Source: RGDT01 sp964630925
Lineage (GTDB): Bacteria; Planctomycetota; Planctomycetia; Gemmatales; Gemmataceae
Direction of reading: 5' to 3'
Assembly: GCA_964630925.1 (NCBI GenBank)
Contig: CAZVZK010000095.1
Coordinates: 1-38,478, forward strand
Length of the DNA: 38,478 nt
Part shown: positions 18,467-27,117 of the stretch, piece by piece
Position numbering within the stretch: the stretch's first letter is position 1
How the letters are laid out: each line of letters starts with the position of its first letter
Translations under genes and position numbers: made by a program
The notes under the pieces: generated by a model
The model's database searches: none
What the model saw: the letters and a program-made list of their open reading frames with translations, nothing else
What the model was told of the DNA's origin: nothing

Positions 18467-20168
18467 TACGTTCCTGCAGACGACGGTGTCGCCTCACGAG
18501 GCCCGATTTCAGGAGGCCTTCCTCGAATATCTAAAGGCGAAGGACGAGGGGCGGCCCGTCTGCATCGAGGCGTTAGTGGGCAGATACCCCGACATCGAGG
18601 CCCGGCTGCGCGAGGCCATCAGGGACGAGGACTGCCTACTTTTCCTGACGACGCCGGGGGACGCGATGGGGGTCGAGGGTCCTCCGCAGGGCCGGTTCGG
18701 GGCGTACGAGCTGATGAAGGAGATCGCGCGTGGTGGCATGGGCATCGTCTACCGTGCGAAGCACCTGGAGCTGGATGTCGAGGTGGCCGTCAAGGTCCTC
18801 TCTGGCCGCCTCCTGCACGCCCCCGGCGAGCGGGAGAGGTTTCTGCGCGAGGCCCGCGACGTGGCGTCCCTCGGGCACGGCGGGGATGTCGCCATCGTCC
18901 GGATCCACGACTGCGGCACGTGTGACGGCTGGCCGTACTTCAGCATGGAGCTGGCCGGCCGCACACTGGCCAGCCAACCCGGCGAGCGCCGCCCCCCGCG
19001 CGACATCGCCCGCCTGATGGAGCAGGTGGCGCGGGCCATCCAGTTCGCCCACGACCGCGGCGTGCTGCACCGCGACCTCAAGCCCGCCAACATCCTCCTC
19101 AAGGGTGCGGCAGCCCGCGTCGCCGACTTCGGCCTCGCCAGCCGCCTCGACACGGGCCCTGCATCCAGCCAGGCCCGCGGGCCTGGCCTCGTCGGCCAGG
19201 AGACCGCGATCTACACGCCCCCGGCGGACGGGACATTGGCGGCGGCTGGGGAGGTAGCGGGGACGCCGCCCTACATGGCCCCGGAGCAGACGCACCCTGG
19301 GCGTCGATTGACGAAGGCCGTTGATGTCTACGGCCTGGGCGCCGTCCTCTACGAGATGCTCACGGGACGTGCCCCGTTCCCCGCCTTGCCGGGCGATACC
19401 TTGGGGGACGTCTTCCGGCGGGTGCGTGCCGAGGAGCCCGAGCCGCCGCGCGGCATCAACCCGCATGCCGACCCCGACCTGGAGGCGGTCTGCCTGAAAT
19501 GCCTCCAGAAGGAGCCGGCGAGGAGATACGCCGACGCCGCCGAGGTGGCGGACGAGCTGAGCCGCAATCTGCGCGGGGAGGGGGTGGCCGATCGTCCGCC
19601 CGGGTTGTGGGAATGGCTGCGGCAGGTCTGGCGCACCCAGCCGGAGCCGAACCCGAACTACTCGTGGAGGGCGGCCTTCTGGCTCGGCCCGGTCCTGCTG
19701 GGCACAGGGGCGGCGGTGTTCGGGCTGGCCGACGGGGGCGGGTCTGGCCTCGCCGTCTGGCTCGTCAACGGCGCGTCGGCGGCGGTGACGGCGGCGGTCC
19801 TGTGGTGGTACATGCTGCGCCGCTTCGGCCACCTGCCGGCCACCGAGCGGCACTCGCTGATCATCGGCGCCGCCCAGGTGGTGACGACGCTCCTGCTGAC
19901 GGCGGCCTACGTCCCGCTGTCGGCGTCGGCGTCGGCCCGCGAGGCCCTGGCGATGTACCCGGCCCTGGCGGCGGCCAGCGGGGTGGGCCTGTTCACCCTC
20001 GGCTCGACGCACTGGAGCCGTTTCTTCCTGATCGGGCTCGGGGTGATGGGATTGGCCCCGGTGCTGGCCTGGTGGCCGGGCCCGTCGCCGCTGCTGTACG
20101 GGGGCGTGGTCGGGGCGGCGATGTGGTACTGGGCCTACGCCAAGAAAGTGCTGTTCGGCGGGTCGTGA
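18459..20168 (+). CDS. Membrane Ser/Thr protein kinase with C-terminal multi-TM tail (second copy)
   Basis: This is a 569-residue protein. The start at ATG 18459 overlaps the sigma gene by 8 bp; the frame is open to 18381, but that is the sigma gene's shadow. A roughly 80-residue N-terminal segment (EAFLEYLKAKDEGRPV...RYPDIEARLREAI) typical of planctomycete kinases precedes the kinase domain. The catalytic set is complete: GGMGIVYRA, Lys112 in VAVKV, HRDLKPAN with Asp206, DFG Asp223, and GTPPYMAPEQ. The C-terminal part carries about six hydrophobic segments with the RFGHLPATERHS linker and LFTLGSTHWS, closely matching the kinase at 16293-17810. The activation segment is longer than in its paralogue (about 30 extra residues before GTPPYM). 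The probable partner is the overlapping sigma factor. Confidence 0.94.
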   Translation: MSDTFLQTTVSPHEARFQEAFLEYLKAKDEGRPVCIEALVGRYPDIEARLREAIRDEDCLLFLTTPGDAMGVEGPPQGRFGAYELMKEIARGGMGIVYRAKHLELDVEVAVKVLSGRLLHAPGERERFLREARDVASLGHGGDVAIVRIHDCGTCDGWPYFSMELAGRTLASQPGERRPPRDIARLMEQVARAIQFAHDRGVLHRDLKPANILLKGAAARVADFGLASRLDTGPASSQARGPGLVGQETAIYTPPADGTLAAAGEVAGTPPYMAPEQTHPGRRLTKAVDVYGLGAVLYEMLTGRAPFPALPGDTLGDVFRRVRAEEPEPPRGINPHADPDLEAVCLKCLQKEPARRYADAAEVADELSRNLRGEGVADRPPGLWEWLRQVWRTQPEPNPNYSWRAAFWLGPVLLGTGAAVFGLADGGGSGLAVWLVNGASAAVTAAVLWWYMLRRFGHLPATERHSLIIGAAQVVTTLLLTAAYVPLSASASAREALAMYPALAAASGVGLFTLGSTHWSRFFLIGLGVMGLAPVLAWWPGPSPLLYGGVVGAAMWYWAYAKKVLFGGS

Positions 20169-20232
20169 TTTTCCGTGTCGGGGCGCGGCCCGCCGGTACG
20201 CTCACCATACGGACACGCCCGGAGGGATGCCG

Positions 20233-21549
20233 ATGCCCGAGATGAAGCACGCCGCCGTCATCGGCGGCAGCATGGCCGGCCTGCTCGCCGCCCGCGCCCT
20301 GGCGAACCACTACGAGCGTGTCACCGTGCTGGAGCGCGACGTGCTGCCGGCCGGCCCTGAGGCACGCAAGGGCACGCCGCAGGCTCGGCACATCCACGTC
20401 CTGCTGACCGCCGGGCGGTTGGCGATGGAGCAGTTGCTGCCCGGCATCGTCAAGGACATCACCGACGCCGGGGCAATGGACTACGACGCCGTCAACGACA
20501 TGGAGTGGATTACGGGCGGCGGCCCGTGCGTCCGCTTCCCCTCCGGCATCAACCAGCTCGGGGCCACGCGCGACCTCATCGAGTGGGCCGTCCGCAGGCG
20601 CGTCCTCGCCGAGCCGCGCGTCGCCGTCCGGCAGCAGGTGGACGCGGTCAAACTGCGGCTCGGGCCGTCTGGGCGCGTGGCCGGGCTGGAGATCGAGGAC
20701 CGCGCCACCGGCGCGACGGAATCGCTCGACGCCGACCTCGTGGTGGACGCCACGGGCCGCGGATCGCGTGTGCCGCGCTGGCTGGAGGAGAACGGCTACC
20801 CGGTGCCGCGTGAGACGGTGGTGAACGGCTTCCTCGGCTACGCCACGAGAGTCGTGCGTCCGCCGGCGGGGTGGACGGCGTGGAAGGCGTTCTACCTCCA
20901 GTGCGCCCCGCCGGCGCGGAAGCGCGGGGCGGTGATCGCCAGCATCGAGGGCGGGCTTTGGATCGTCACGATGGCCGGGGGCGGCAAGGACTACCCGCCG
21001 ACGGACGAGGCCGGCTTCCTCGCCTTCGCACGCAGCCTCGATGACAAGCGCGTGGCCGAGGCGTATGAGGCGTCGGAGCCGCTGTCGCCCATCGTGGGGA
21101 CGAAAACGACGGAGAACCGCATCCGCCATTACGAGGGGATGACGCGCCGCCCCGAGGGGCTTCTGATAACTGGCGACGCGGCCTGCGCTTTCAACCCGGT
21201 GTACGGCCAGGGCATGTCGGCGGCGGCGCTCGGGGCGTTGGCTCTGGACGGCTGCCTGAGACAGGGCGTGGCAGGCGTCGAGGGTCGCTTCCAGACGCAG
21301 TTGGCGGAGGCGAACCAGAGGCCGTGGCTCCTGGCGACGGGGGAGGATTACCGGTACAAGGAGGCGGAGGGGCCGGCGCCAGGGCTGATGACGCGGCTGA
21401 CGCACCGCTACCTGGACCGGGTATTCGCGTTGGCGACGCGCATCCCGCACGTGCGTCGGGTGCTGATGGAGGTGCTGCACCTCGTGCGCCCGCCGTCGAG
21501 CCTGTTCGCGCCGAGCATCCTCTGCCGGGCGATGCTGCCGTGGGCGTGA
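20233..21549 (+). CDS. FAD-dependent oxidoreductase, epoxidase/monooxygenase type
   Basis: This is a 438-residue protein. ATG 20233 is preferred over 20227 because GGAGG (20221-20225) is 7 bp before it but touches 20227. The FAD-binding Rossmann motif is VIGGSMAGLLAARAL (residues 9-23), with ERD about 20 residues on. The second FAD motif is GDAACAFNPVYGQGMS. VVDATGRGSRVPRW marks the ATG motif of this group. The closest named relatives I recall are LasC-type epoxidases and other flavin monooxygenases. An epoxide hydrolase follows 162 bp downstream on the same strand, which supports epoxidation of an alkene followed by hydrolysis to a diol. The substrate is not evident, and no signal peptide is seen. 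Confidence 0.9.
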   Translation: MPEMKHAAVIGGSMAGLLAARALANHYERVTVLERDVLPAGPEARKGTPQARHIHVLLTAGRLAMEQLLPGIVKDITDAGAMDYDAVNDMEWITGGGPCVRFPSGINQLGATRDLIEWAVRRRVLAEPRVAVRQQVDAVKLRLGPSGRVAGLEIEDRATGATESLDADLVVDATGRGSRVPRWLEENGYPVPRETVVNGFLGYATRVVRPPAGWTAWKAFYLQCAPPARKRGAVIASIEGGLWIVTMAGGGKDYPPTDEAGFLAFARSLDDKRVAEAYEASEPLSPIVGTKTTENRIRHYEGMTRRPEGLLITGDAACAFNPVYGQGMSAAALGALALDGCLRQGVAGVEGRFQTQLAEANQRPWLLATGEDYRYKEAEGPAPGLMTRLTHRYLDRVFALATRIPHVRRVLMEVLHLVRPPSSLFAPSILCRAMLPWA

Positions 21550-21558
21550 AAGAAGAAC

Positions 21559-21690
21559 GAAGAGTTGTCCACGGATCGCACGGATCAAACGGATCAGAAC
21601 AAAGAAGCAAAAGCGGGCGGTGATCCTGTCTTTCTGCGCGAGTTGGCTGTTATCCGTGCCATCCGTGTGATCCGTGGACAACTCCTCTTC
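21559..21690. repeat. 132-bp inverted-repeat element with ACGGAT units
   Basis: The left arm (21559-21594) and right arm (21652-21690) are inverted copies, beginning TTGTCCACGGATC and matching at 26 of 30 bases by eye. Each arm carries three ACGGAT hexamers spaced 9 bp apart. The middle is AT-richer than the surrounding genes. It looks like a small non-autonomous element (MITE-like) inserted between the oxidoreductase and epoxide hydrolase genes. It creates an open frame that falsely extends the hydrolase N-terminus by 49 residues. Confidence 0.8.
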
Positions 21691-21711
21691 ATGTGTTCGG
21701 AGGATCCTAGG

Positions 21712-22686
21712 ATGAGCGCGATCAAGCACCATGCCGTCACGACGAACGGCATCCGCATACACGTCGCCGAGCAGGGCGCCGGCCCTCTCGTCGTCCTGTG
21801 CCACGGCTTCCCCGAGGGCTGGTATTCGTGGCGACACCAGCTCGCCGCCCTCGCCGACGCCGGCTTCCGCGCCGCCGCCCCCGACCAGCGCGGCTACGGC
21901 GGCACCGACAAGCCCGAAGCCATCGAGGCCTACGACATCGGCAACCTCACCGCCGACATCGTCGGGCTGGTCGAGGCGCTCGGCGAGCGCGAGGCCGTCG
22001 TCGTCGGGCACGACTGGGGCGCCGGGGTGGCGTGGCACTGCGCCCTGCTGCGCCCCGACGTGTTCCACGCCCTCGGCCTGATGAGCGTGCCGTACCTGAT
22101 GCGCCGCTGGGAGGACCCGCGGCCCACGGACCTGATGCGTCTCATCGCCGGCGACGGGCAGTTCTATCAGCTCTACTTTCAGGAGCCGGGCAAGGCCGAG
22201 GCGGAGCTGGAGGCGGACGTGCGCCGGACGATCACGGCGCTCCTGTACTCCCTCTCCGGCGACGCGCCGTTGGAGAAGCGGGGGCGGTTCATCTTCCCCA
22301 GGGGCCAGGGGTTGCTCGACGCACAGAGCGTGCCGGACACGCTGCCGCCTTGGCTGACGCAGGCCGACATCGACCATTTCGTCGGCGAGTTCACGCGCGG
22401 CGGCTTCCGCGGGCCGCTCAACTGGTACCGCAACATGGACCGCATGTGGGAGACGATGCGGTTCCTGAGCGGGGCGAGGCTGCGTCAGCCGTCGTTCTTC
22501 GTGGCCGGCGAGCATGACGGCGTCATCACGATGTATCGCCAGGCGTATGACGCCATCGGCGCGACGATGCCAGGGCTGCGGGCGCGGGCTCTGCTGCCGG
22601 GGGCGGGACACTGGGTGCAGCAGGAGCGCCCGGCGGAGGTGAATCGGATCCTGGTGGAGTTCGTTACGGGGCTGGGTCGCGGTTGA
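21712..22686 (+). CDS. Epoxide hydrolase (alpha/beta hydrolase fold)
   Basis: This 324-residue protein starts at ATG 21712, with GGAGG 8 bp upstream. Upstream in-frame codons belong to the repeat element and are not counted. The oxyanion motif HGFPEG begins at His31. The nucleophile Asp101 in GHDWGAG (Asp rather than Ser) marks epoxide hydrolases and dehalogenases. The acid Asp269 is in AGEHDGV and the catalytic His300 in GAGHWVQQE. Lid tyrosines that activate the epoxide are likely in YQLYFQEPG and PLNWYRNMDR. The sequence therefore fits soluble-type epoxide hydrolases. It probably acts with the upstream flavin epoxidase-like enzyme. The 3' end overlaps the convergent cupin gene by 23 bp. 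Confidence 0.94.
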   Translation: MSAIKHHAVTTNGIRIHVAEQGAGPLVVLCHGFPEGWYSWRHQLAALADAGFRAAAPDQRGYGGTDKPEAIEAYDIGNLTADIVGLVEALGEREAVVVGHDWGAGVAWHCALLRPDVFHALGLMSVPYLMRRWEDPRPTDLMRLIAGDGQFYQLYFQEPGKAEAELEADVRRTITALLYSLSGDAPLEKRGRFIFPRGQGLLDAQSVPDTLPPWLTQADIDHFVGEFTRGGFRGPLNWYRNMDRMWETMRFLSGARLRQPSFFVAGEHDGVITMYRQAYDAIGATMPGLRARALLPGAGHWVQQERPAEVNRILVEFVTGLGRG

Positions 22687-23032
22687 CCGTGGCCGGCGAG
22701 AACGCCGGCACGCACACCGCGATGTACTCCGCCCCCTCCGCCTCCGGCGTGGAATAACGCACCCACTCGCCGGCGTGGGCGATCACCGCCTGGCCGGCGC
22801 GGACATCCAGCGCGCCGCCCTTGTGTTCGACGCGCAGCATGCCCTTGAGGACGACGGTGTACTCGTCGAACGCCGGCGTCTGCCCCGGCTCCACCCACCC
22901 GCCGGGGCTCCGCATGTGCGCCACCGACACGCCTTCCTTCTTCGACCGCACCCGGCCGATGTACTCGTCAATGACCTTCGGCTTGTTGCCCGCCGCCTCG
23001 ATGCGCATCGGGCCTTCGATCAGCGTCGGCAT
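22664..23032 (-). CDS. Small cupin-domain protein
   Basis: This 122-residue protein is a single cupin barrel. Motif 1 is weak (VEPGQTPAFDEYTVVLKGML), and motif 2 corresponds to LDVRAGQAVIAHAGEWVRYSTP. The usual metal-binding His-x-His is missing from motif 1, although a Glu and a His remain, so metal binding is uncertain. The start ATG at 23032 is 3 bp after the stop of the PPC-domain gene, so the two are likely cotranscribed. Its stop overlaps the end of the convergent epoxide hydrolase gene. Function unknown; such proteins often bind or isomerise small molecules. Confidence 0.88.
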   Translation of the reverse strand: MPTLIEGPMRIEAAGNKPKVIDEYIGRVRSKKEGVSVAHMRSPGGWVEPGQTPAFDEYTVVLKGMLRVEHKGGALDVRAGQAVIAHAGEWVRYSTPEAEGAEYIAVCVPAFSPATVNRDPAP

Positions 23033-23035
23033 TGC

Positions 23036-25177
23036 TCACTCCTTGACGACACGCAGGGGGGCCTCGGCGGTCATGCGCCCGGCAGTGGCAGCCAGCACCG
23101 CACGCACCGTCAATGGGCCGGTGAAAGGCCCGGCGTCCGCGGCGATGGACACGCGCAGCACGCCCGACGACTCGCCGGCCGGGATCGTCACCGGGACGCA
23201 GGTGACGCCCTTGACGTGATCCGGCACCACCAACGACACGGTCACGGGGCCGGCGATGTCCTTGCCGCGGCGCAGGCGGAAGCCGACCTCGCCGCCCTTC
23301 GCGGCGAGCGTGGTGCCGTCCAATTCGATGCCGAGGCGGCCCGTCTCGACGACGGCGATGAGCTGGTCGTTCTGGCCCTCGGCGCTGTAGCTGACGGTGT
23401 GTTCGACGCCGTCCACGGTCACCTTGCCGACCAGGACGATGATCGAGCGCGAAGTGCGGCCGATCTCCATCCACGGCGGGAGATCGACGGCGTACTCGAA
23501 CGTCTTCGCGTCGGCGGGGATCGTGACGGCGGGGCCGGTGACGCCTTGCAGATGGCGGTTCTGGTGGTCGCCGAGGCGGGCGATCAGGGTCCCGGAGAAG
23601 CCGGGTTCGCGCTCGACGCGGTAGGTCTTCCTGAACGTGCTGCCGCGCGGGGCGAGGCGCAGGTCGTAGTCGGCCACGAACTTGAACGGCGCCTTCAGCC
23701 CGACGCCCAGGAGGAGATCGTCCTCCGCCGTGCGCGTCAGTTCCTTCGCCGTGCCGGTGACGGTGAGCTTCGCCGGGCCGATGGGGGCGTCGTCGGCGGC
23801 CTTGAGCGTGATGACGCCGGCTGCCTGACCGGGGCCGAGCGTGGCGGGCAGGGCGGTCACGCCCTTCGGCAATCCGGCGACGGTGAGCGCGACGGGGAGG
23901 TTGTGGCCGCCGCGGCGGTCAATGTTCACCTTGACCTTCACGTCGCCCTTGCGGAGGACACGCTCGGCGAGGGACGGCAGCGTCAACTTGAAATCGGGCA
24001 CGGCGGGAGCGACGCGGACGCGGTAGATGAACGCCGGCCCGCCGCGCGTGGCGAACTGGTCGCGGACGCGCAGTGTGAACGCGCCGTCCTTCGACGGCGT
24101 GAAGAGGCCGCGTGCGCCGGCCAACGTGAGGATCGGCTTGCCGGCCTCCTCGACGCTGACGCGCGGCAGCAGCGGCGAGCCGATGGGCCTCACTTCGATC
24201 TCCAGCGTCTGGCCCTTCTTGACATCGAACGCCCAGGCGTCGGCTTCGCCGGGCTTCAGGATGCGGCCGTTGATGACGCCGGGGGTGGTGAACTTGCCGT
24301 CGCCCTCAAGGAATTCGGGGAGGGTGTCGGCGTCGAGGCCCTCGGCGGGGGGCGTCAATTCGCGCTCGGCCACGGCGAGGTTGGCGCCGGTGAAGGTAAA
24401 CTTCGCCTTCACGCCGATCCGGCCCCCGGCAGGGTAGACGTGATCAACGAACGGCCCGGCGGTGACGGTGAGGCGGTAGACGTGCGCCTGGCTGCCGCCA
24501 CGCAGGCTGTCGGAGATGCGTAGGCGGTACAGCCCATCCCCCGGTGCGGTGAAGCGGAGGAGGGAGTCGGTGCCGCGGGCGTCGTCGTTCTCAGCGATCA
24601 GCTTGCCGTCGGGGCCGAACAGCTCCAGCCGCGAGTCGAGGCGTGAGCCGATGCGCGCGGCGCTCACCTCGGCGGTGATGGTCTGGCCCTTCTTCGCCGC
24701 GAACGTCCAGTCGTCGATGTCCTCGCGGGGGAAGACGCGGCCGTTGATGGTGACGGGCAGTTTGACGAGCACGGGGACGGGGTCGCCGTCGATCTCTTCT
24801 TCCACGACCTCGGGCAGGTCGCCGACGACGAACACCGGGCCGGCGGCGGCTCCCTCAGAGGTCCACAGGCGGAGCTTGCGCACGCCCGGCGGGGCGTCGG
24901 CGGCGATCCTCACGGTGCCGAGCATGTCGGCGGGGTAATCCTCCTGACGCTGCGAGTCGGGCAGCGGCAGGACGGGCCCCTCGAACCAGCGGGTGCGTGT
25001 GCGGGTGAGGTGCGGCGAGAGGGCGAGGCCCTTGCCGGTCAGCTCCCAGCCGCAACGCTCGTGGAGGTTGAGGCCCGCCACGCGGACGGTGACGGCGGTG
25101 CCGCGCTGGCCGCCGGGGGGGAAGACGGCGACGGCGGAGGGGGCCTCGGCGGGGATGAGCAGGAGGAGGAGGATCAT
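23036..25177 (-). CDS. Secreted PPC-domain protein (planctomycete type)
   Basis: This is a protein of about 713 residues. A short hydrophobic N-terminus (MILLLLLIPAEAPSA) looks like a signal peptide without basic residues; a GTG directly before the ATG would add one residue. The mature part is all beta. Two pre-peptidase C-terminal (PPC) domains are recognisable near residues 125-245 (DDWTFAAKKGQTI...YRLRISD) and 295-395 (DAWAFDVKKGQTLEIEV...FTLRVRD). Ig-like repeats follow. In planctomycetes such proteins travel with DUF1501 and cytochrome-type DUF1549/1553 genes. Here a DUF1501 gene lies upstream across a palindromic repeat, and a cupin gene follows 3 bp downstream. The role is probably extracellular or periplasmic binding; substrate unknown. 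Confidence 0.9.
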   Translation of the reverse strand: MILLLLLIPAEAPSAVAVFPPGGQRGTAVTVRVAGLNLHERCGWELTGKGLALSPHLTRTRTRWFEGPVLPLPDSQRQEDYPADMLGTVRIAADAPPGVRKLRLWTSEGAAAGPVFVVGDLPEVVEEEIDGDPVPVLVKLPVTINGRVFPREDIDDWTFAAKKGQTITAEVSAARIGSRLDSRLELFGPDGKLIAENDDARGTDSLLRFTAPGDGLYRLRISDSLRGGSQAHVYRLTVTAGPFVDHVYPAGGRIGVKAKFTFTGANLAVAERELTPPAEGLDADTLPEFLEGDGKFTTPGVINGRILKPGEADAWAFDVKKGQTLEIEVRPIGSPLLPRVSVEEAGKPILTLAGARGLFTPSKDGAFTLRVRDQFATRGGPAFIYRVRVAPAVPDFKLTLPSLAERVLRKGDVKVKVNIDRRGGHNLPVALTVAGLPKGVTALPATLGPGQAAGVITLKAADDAPIGPAKLTVTGTAKELTRTAEDDLLLGVGLKAPFKFVADYDLRLAPRGSTFRKTYRVEREPGFSGTLIARLGDHQNRHLQGVTGPAVTIPADAKTFEYAVDLPPWMEIGRTSRSIIVLVGKVTVDGVEHTVSYSAEGQNDQLIAVVETGRLGIELDGTTLAAKGGEVGFRLRRGKDIAGPVTVSLVVPDHVKGVTCVPVTIPAGESSGVLRVSIAADAGPFTGPLTVRAVLAATAGRMTAEAPLRVVKE

Positions 25178-25214
25178 CACGGGATCTCTGGAGCGTGAGC
25201 GTATCTGGCTGCTG

Positions 25215-25384
25215 GCGAGCGGGGATGCGTCAGCGCCCCGAGTGGAGCGTCAGCGGCTCTCGTCTGTTGCGTCAGCGCCCCGAGTGGAGCGTCAGCGGCT
25301 CGAATTCCGTGGCTTGTGGATGCGCGCCGAGCCAGAGAGGCGCTGACGCTGTGTGACTCGGGGCGCTGACGCAACCCCGCTCGC
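25215..25384. repeat. 170-bp palindromic repeat with internal 33-bp duplication
   Basis: A left arm (25215-25261) starting GCGAGCGGGGATGCGTCAGC is matched by an inverted right arm (25335-25384) with few mismatches. The core GCGTCAGCGCCCCGAGTGGA is repeated directly: 33 identical bases at 25227-25259 and 25269-25301. It lies between the DUF1501 and PPC genes, both on the minus strand, and could fold into a long hairpin. The core shares GCTGACGC with the BIME-like element at 2156-2298, so the two may belong to one family. Confidence 0.8.
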
Positions 25385-25393
25385 CCGATACGG

Positions 25394-26713
25394 TTACACC
25401 AATTCCTTGATCAAGCGCCCGCCGTTGACGAGGGCCACGGGCCGCCCGTCGGGCGTGTGGAACTCTTCCTTCGGGTCGATGCCCATCTTGTGGAACACCG
25501 TCGCGAAGAGGTCCTCCGGGCCGTAGGGGTCGCTGGCGGGACGCTCGGCGCGGGCGTCGGTCTTGCCGACGACGACCCCGCCGGGGATGCCCCCGCCGGC
25601 CAGGCCCACGGTGAAGCCCGGCCCCCAGTGGTCGCGGCCCGCCTGCTTGTTCACGCGCGGGGTCCGCCCGAACTCGCCGGTCACGATCACCAGTGTCGTC
25701 TCCAGCAGGCCCCGCTCCTTGAGGTCCGCCAGGAGGGCGCTGAGGCCGGAGTCGAGCCAGGGGAGGAGCTGGCGCTTGAGGGTGGTGAAGTTGGCGTCGT
25801 GGGTGTCCCAGTTGCTGTGGTCGATGGTCACGGCGCGGACGCCGGCCTCGACGAGGCGGCGGGCCATCAGGCACGACTGGCCCAGGGTGTTGCGGCCGTA
25901 GCGGTCGCGGAGCTTGTCGGACTCGGCGTGGATGTCGAACGCCTTCTTGGCGGCGGGCGAGGTCATCAGCTCGAAGGCCTTGCGCTGGAAGGTGCCGACG
26001 GTGCGGGCCGGGGCATCGAGGGCCGCCTCGCCGCTGGCGTGGAAGCGGTCGATGGTTTCGAGGAGCCTCTTGCGTCCGGCGAGGCGCGAGGCGGGGAGGG
26101 CGGCGGGCGGCATCACGTCGGGGACGCTGAAGTCGGGGGCGTTGGGGTCGGCGTCGATGACGAACGGGGCCGACCCGGCGCCGAGGTACGACGGGCCGCA
26201 GGATGGGTGCATCTTGGGGAGGCAGACGTAGGGCGGCACGCTGCCACGCGGGCCGAGCTTGCGGGCGATCACGGAGCCGTGGGCCGGCTTCTGGTTGTTG
26301 GGCGAGAGGCCGGGGTTGAAGCCGGGCTGCGGGAAGTAGCCGGTCAGCATGTAGTGGTCGGCGGGCCCGTGGTCGGAGTTGTGATGGCGGAACGAGCGGA
26401 CGAGCGCGAGCTTGTCCATCGACCTCGCCATGAGCGGCAGGTGCTCGCACACGTCAATGCCGGCGACGTTGGAGCGCACGGGGTTGAATTCCCCCCTGAA
26501 CTCGGCGGGGGCGTCCGGCTTCATGTCGAACGTGTCGATGGTGGACAGTCCGCCGTGCAGGAAGAGGTAGATGAGCGACAGGTCGGAGCGGCCCTTGGGG
26601 GGGGCGGCGGCCTTGAGGATGTGCGGCAGGGTGAGCGGCAGGCCGAAGAGGCCGGCGGCGCCGACGCGGAGGAAATCGCGGCGCGACGTGCCGTCACAGA
26701 AGGGGCGGGTCAT
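25394..26713 (-). CDS. DUF1501 protein with Tat signal
   Basis: This 439-residue protein starts at ATG 26713, with GGAGG about 9 bp before it; the frame is open further upstream but lacks features. The N-terminus carries a twin-arginine motif TSRRDFLRVGAAGLFGLPL, so it is exported folded. Family motifs are present: LFLHGGLSTIDTFDMKP, VRSFRHHNSDHGPADHYMLTG, TIDHSNWDTH, VTGEFGRTPRVN and GRDHWGPGFT. DUF1501 belongs to the alkaline phosphatase/sulfatase superfamily, but its activity is not established. It is very abundant in planctomycetes, usually beside DUF1549/1553 genes. Here it heads a minus-strand series with the PPC protein and the cupin, separated from them by the repeat at 25215-25384. 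Confidence 0.95.
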   Translation of the reverse strand: MTRPFCDGTSRRDFLRVGAAGLFGLPLTLPHILKAAAPPKGRSDLSLIYLFLHGGLSTIDTFDMKPDAPAEFRGEFNPVRSNVAGIDVCEHLPLMARSMDKLALVRSFRHHNSDHGPADHYMLTGYFPQPGFNPGLSPNNQKPAHGSVIARKLGPRGSVPPYVCLPKMHPSCGPSYLGAGSAPFVIDADPNAPDFSVPDVMPPAALPASRLAGRKRLLETIDRFHASGEAALDAPARTVGTFQRKAFELMTSPAAKKAFDIHAESDKLRDRYGRNTLGQSCLMARRLVEAGVRAVTIDHSNWDTHDANFTTLKRQLLPWLDSGLSALLADLKERGLLETTLVIVTGEFGRTPRVNKQAGRDHWGPGFTVGLAGGGIPGGVVVGKTDARAERPASDPYGPEDLFATVFHKMGIDPKEEFHTPDGRPVALVNGGRLIKELV

Positions 26714-27117
26714 GGGGTGGGGCCTCCGTTGCAGAGGTCGGCGGGGCAGGCTATCCAGCGATTGTACCATCGCGGGATGCCAACCGTCGAGCGTGCGATG
26801 GGATTTTCGCCCGTGCCGACCCCGGGGGTTGATGCCAGGAGCTCGCCCGATCCTGGCCTGGATTGCGCATCGAGCCGCTGCCCTTTTCGGCGCGCCCGCC
26901 GCCCGCCCTTGTGCCGCTGACGTCGCCTGGCCCGGCGCCGGTGGCACCCTGGCCTGCACCAGCCGCGCCGCGTGCCGCCCACCGCCCCCAGCGACTGCTC
27001 CCAGTCCTCCCGCCCAGTAGCCCGGCATACTCACCCGCACGGGCGAGCCGCCGGCCATGGGCTGACCGGCTCCGTGGATTACAACACCGGGACCACCCCT
27101 CTCCGGAGCCGGCCGCG
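26714..27117. other. Intergenic region upstream of the first DUF1501 gene
   Basis: This 404-bp region has a minus-strand promoter candidate at 26761-26790. The rest is GC-rich with Pro/Ala-coding shadow frames on both strands and no recognisable gene, RNA or repeat. Confidence 0.5.
26761..26790 (-). promoter_or_regulatory. Candidate sigma-70 promoter of the DUF1501 gene
   Basis: Read on the minus strand, TCGACG (26785-26790) and TACAAT (26761-26766) are 18 bp apart. Transcription would begin near 26754, leaving a leader of about 40 nt that contains the GGAGG ribosome binding site of the gene starting at 26713. Confidence 0.5.

Noticed and set aside
21565..21711. 49-residue N-terminal extension of the epoxide hydrolase
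   Set aside because: The codons fall inside the inverted-repeat element. The ATG at 21712 has a good ribosome binding site and fits the family's usual N-terminus.
25227..25301. Two 33-bp direct repeats resembling a minimal CRISPR
   Set aside because: The spacer is only 9 bp, a further copy is inverted, and no cas genes are near; it is a palindromic element.
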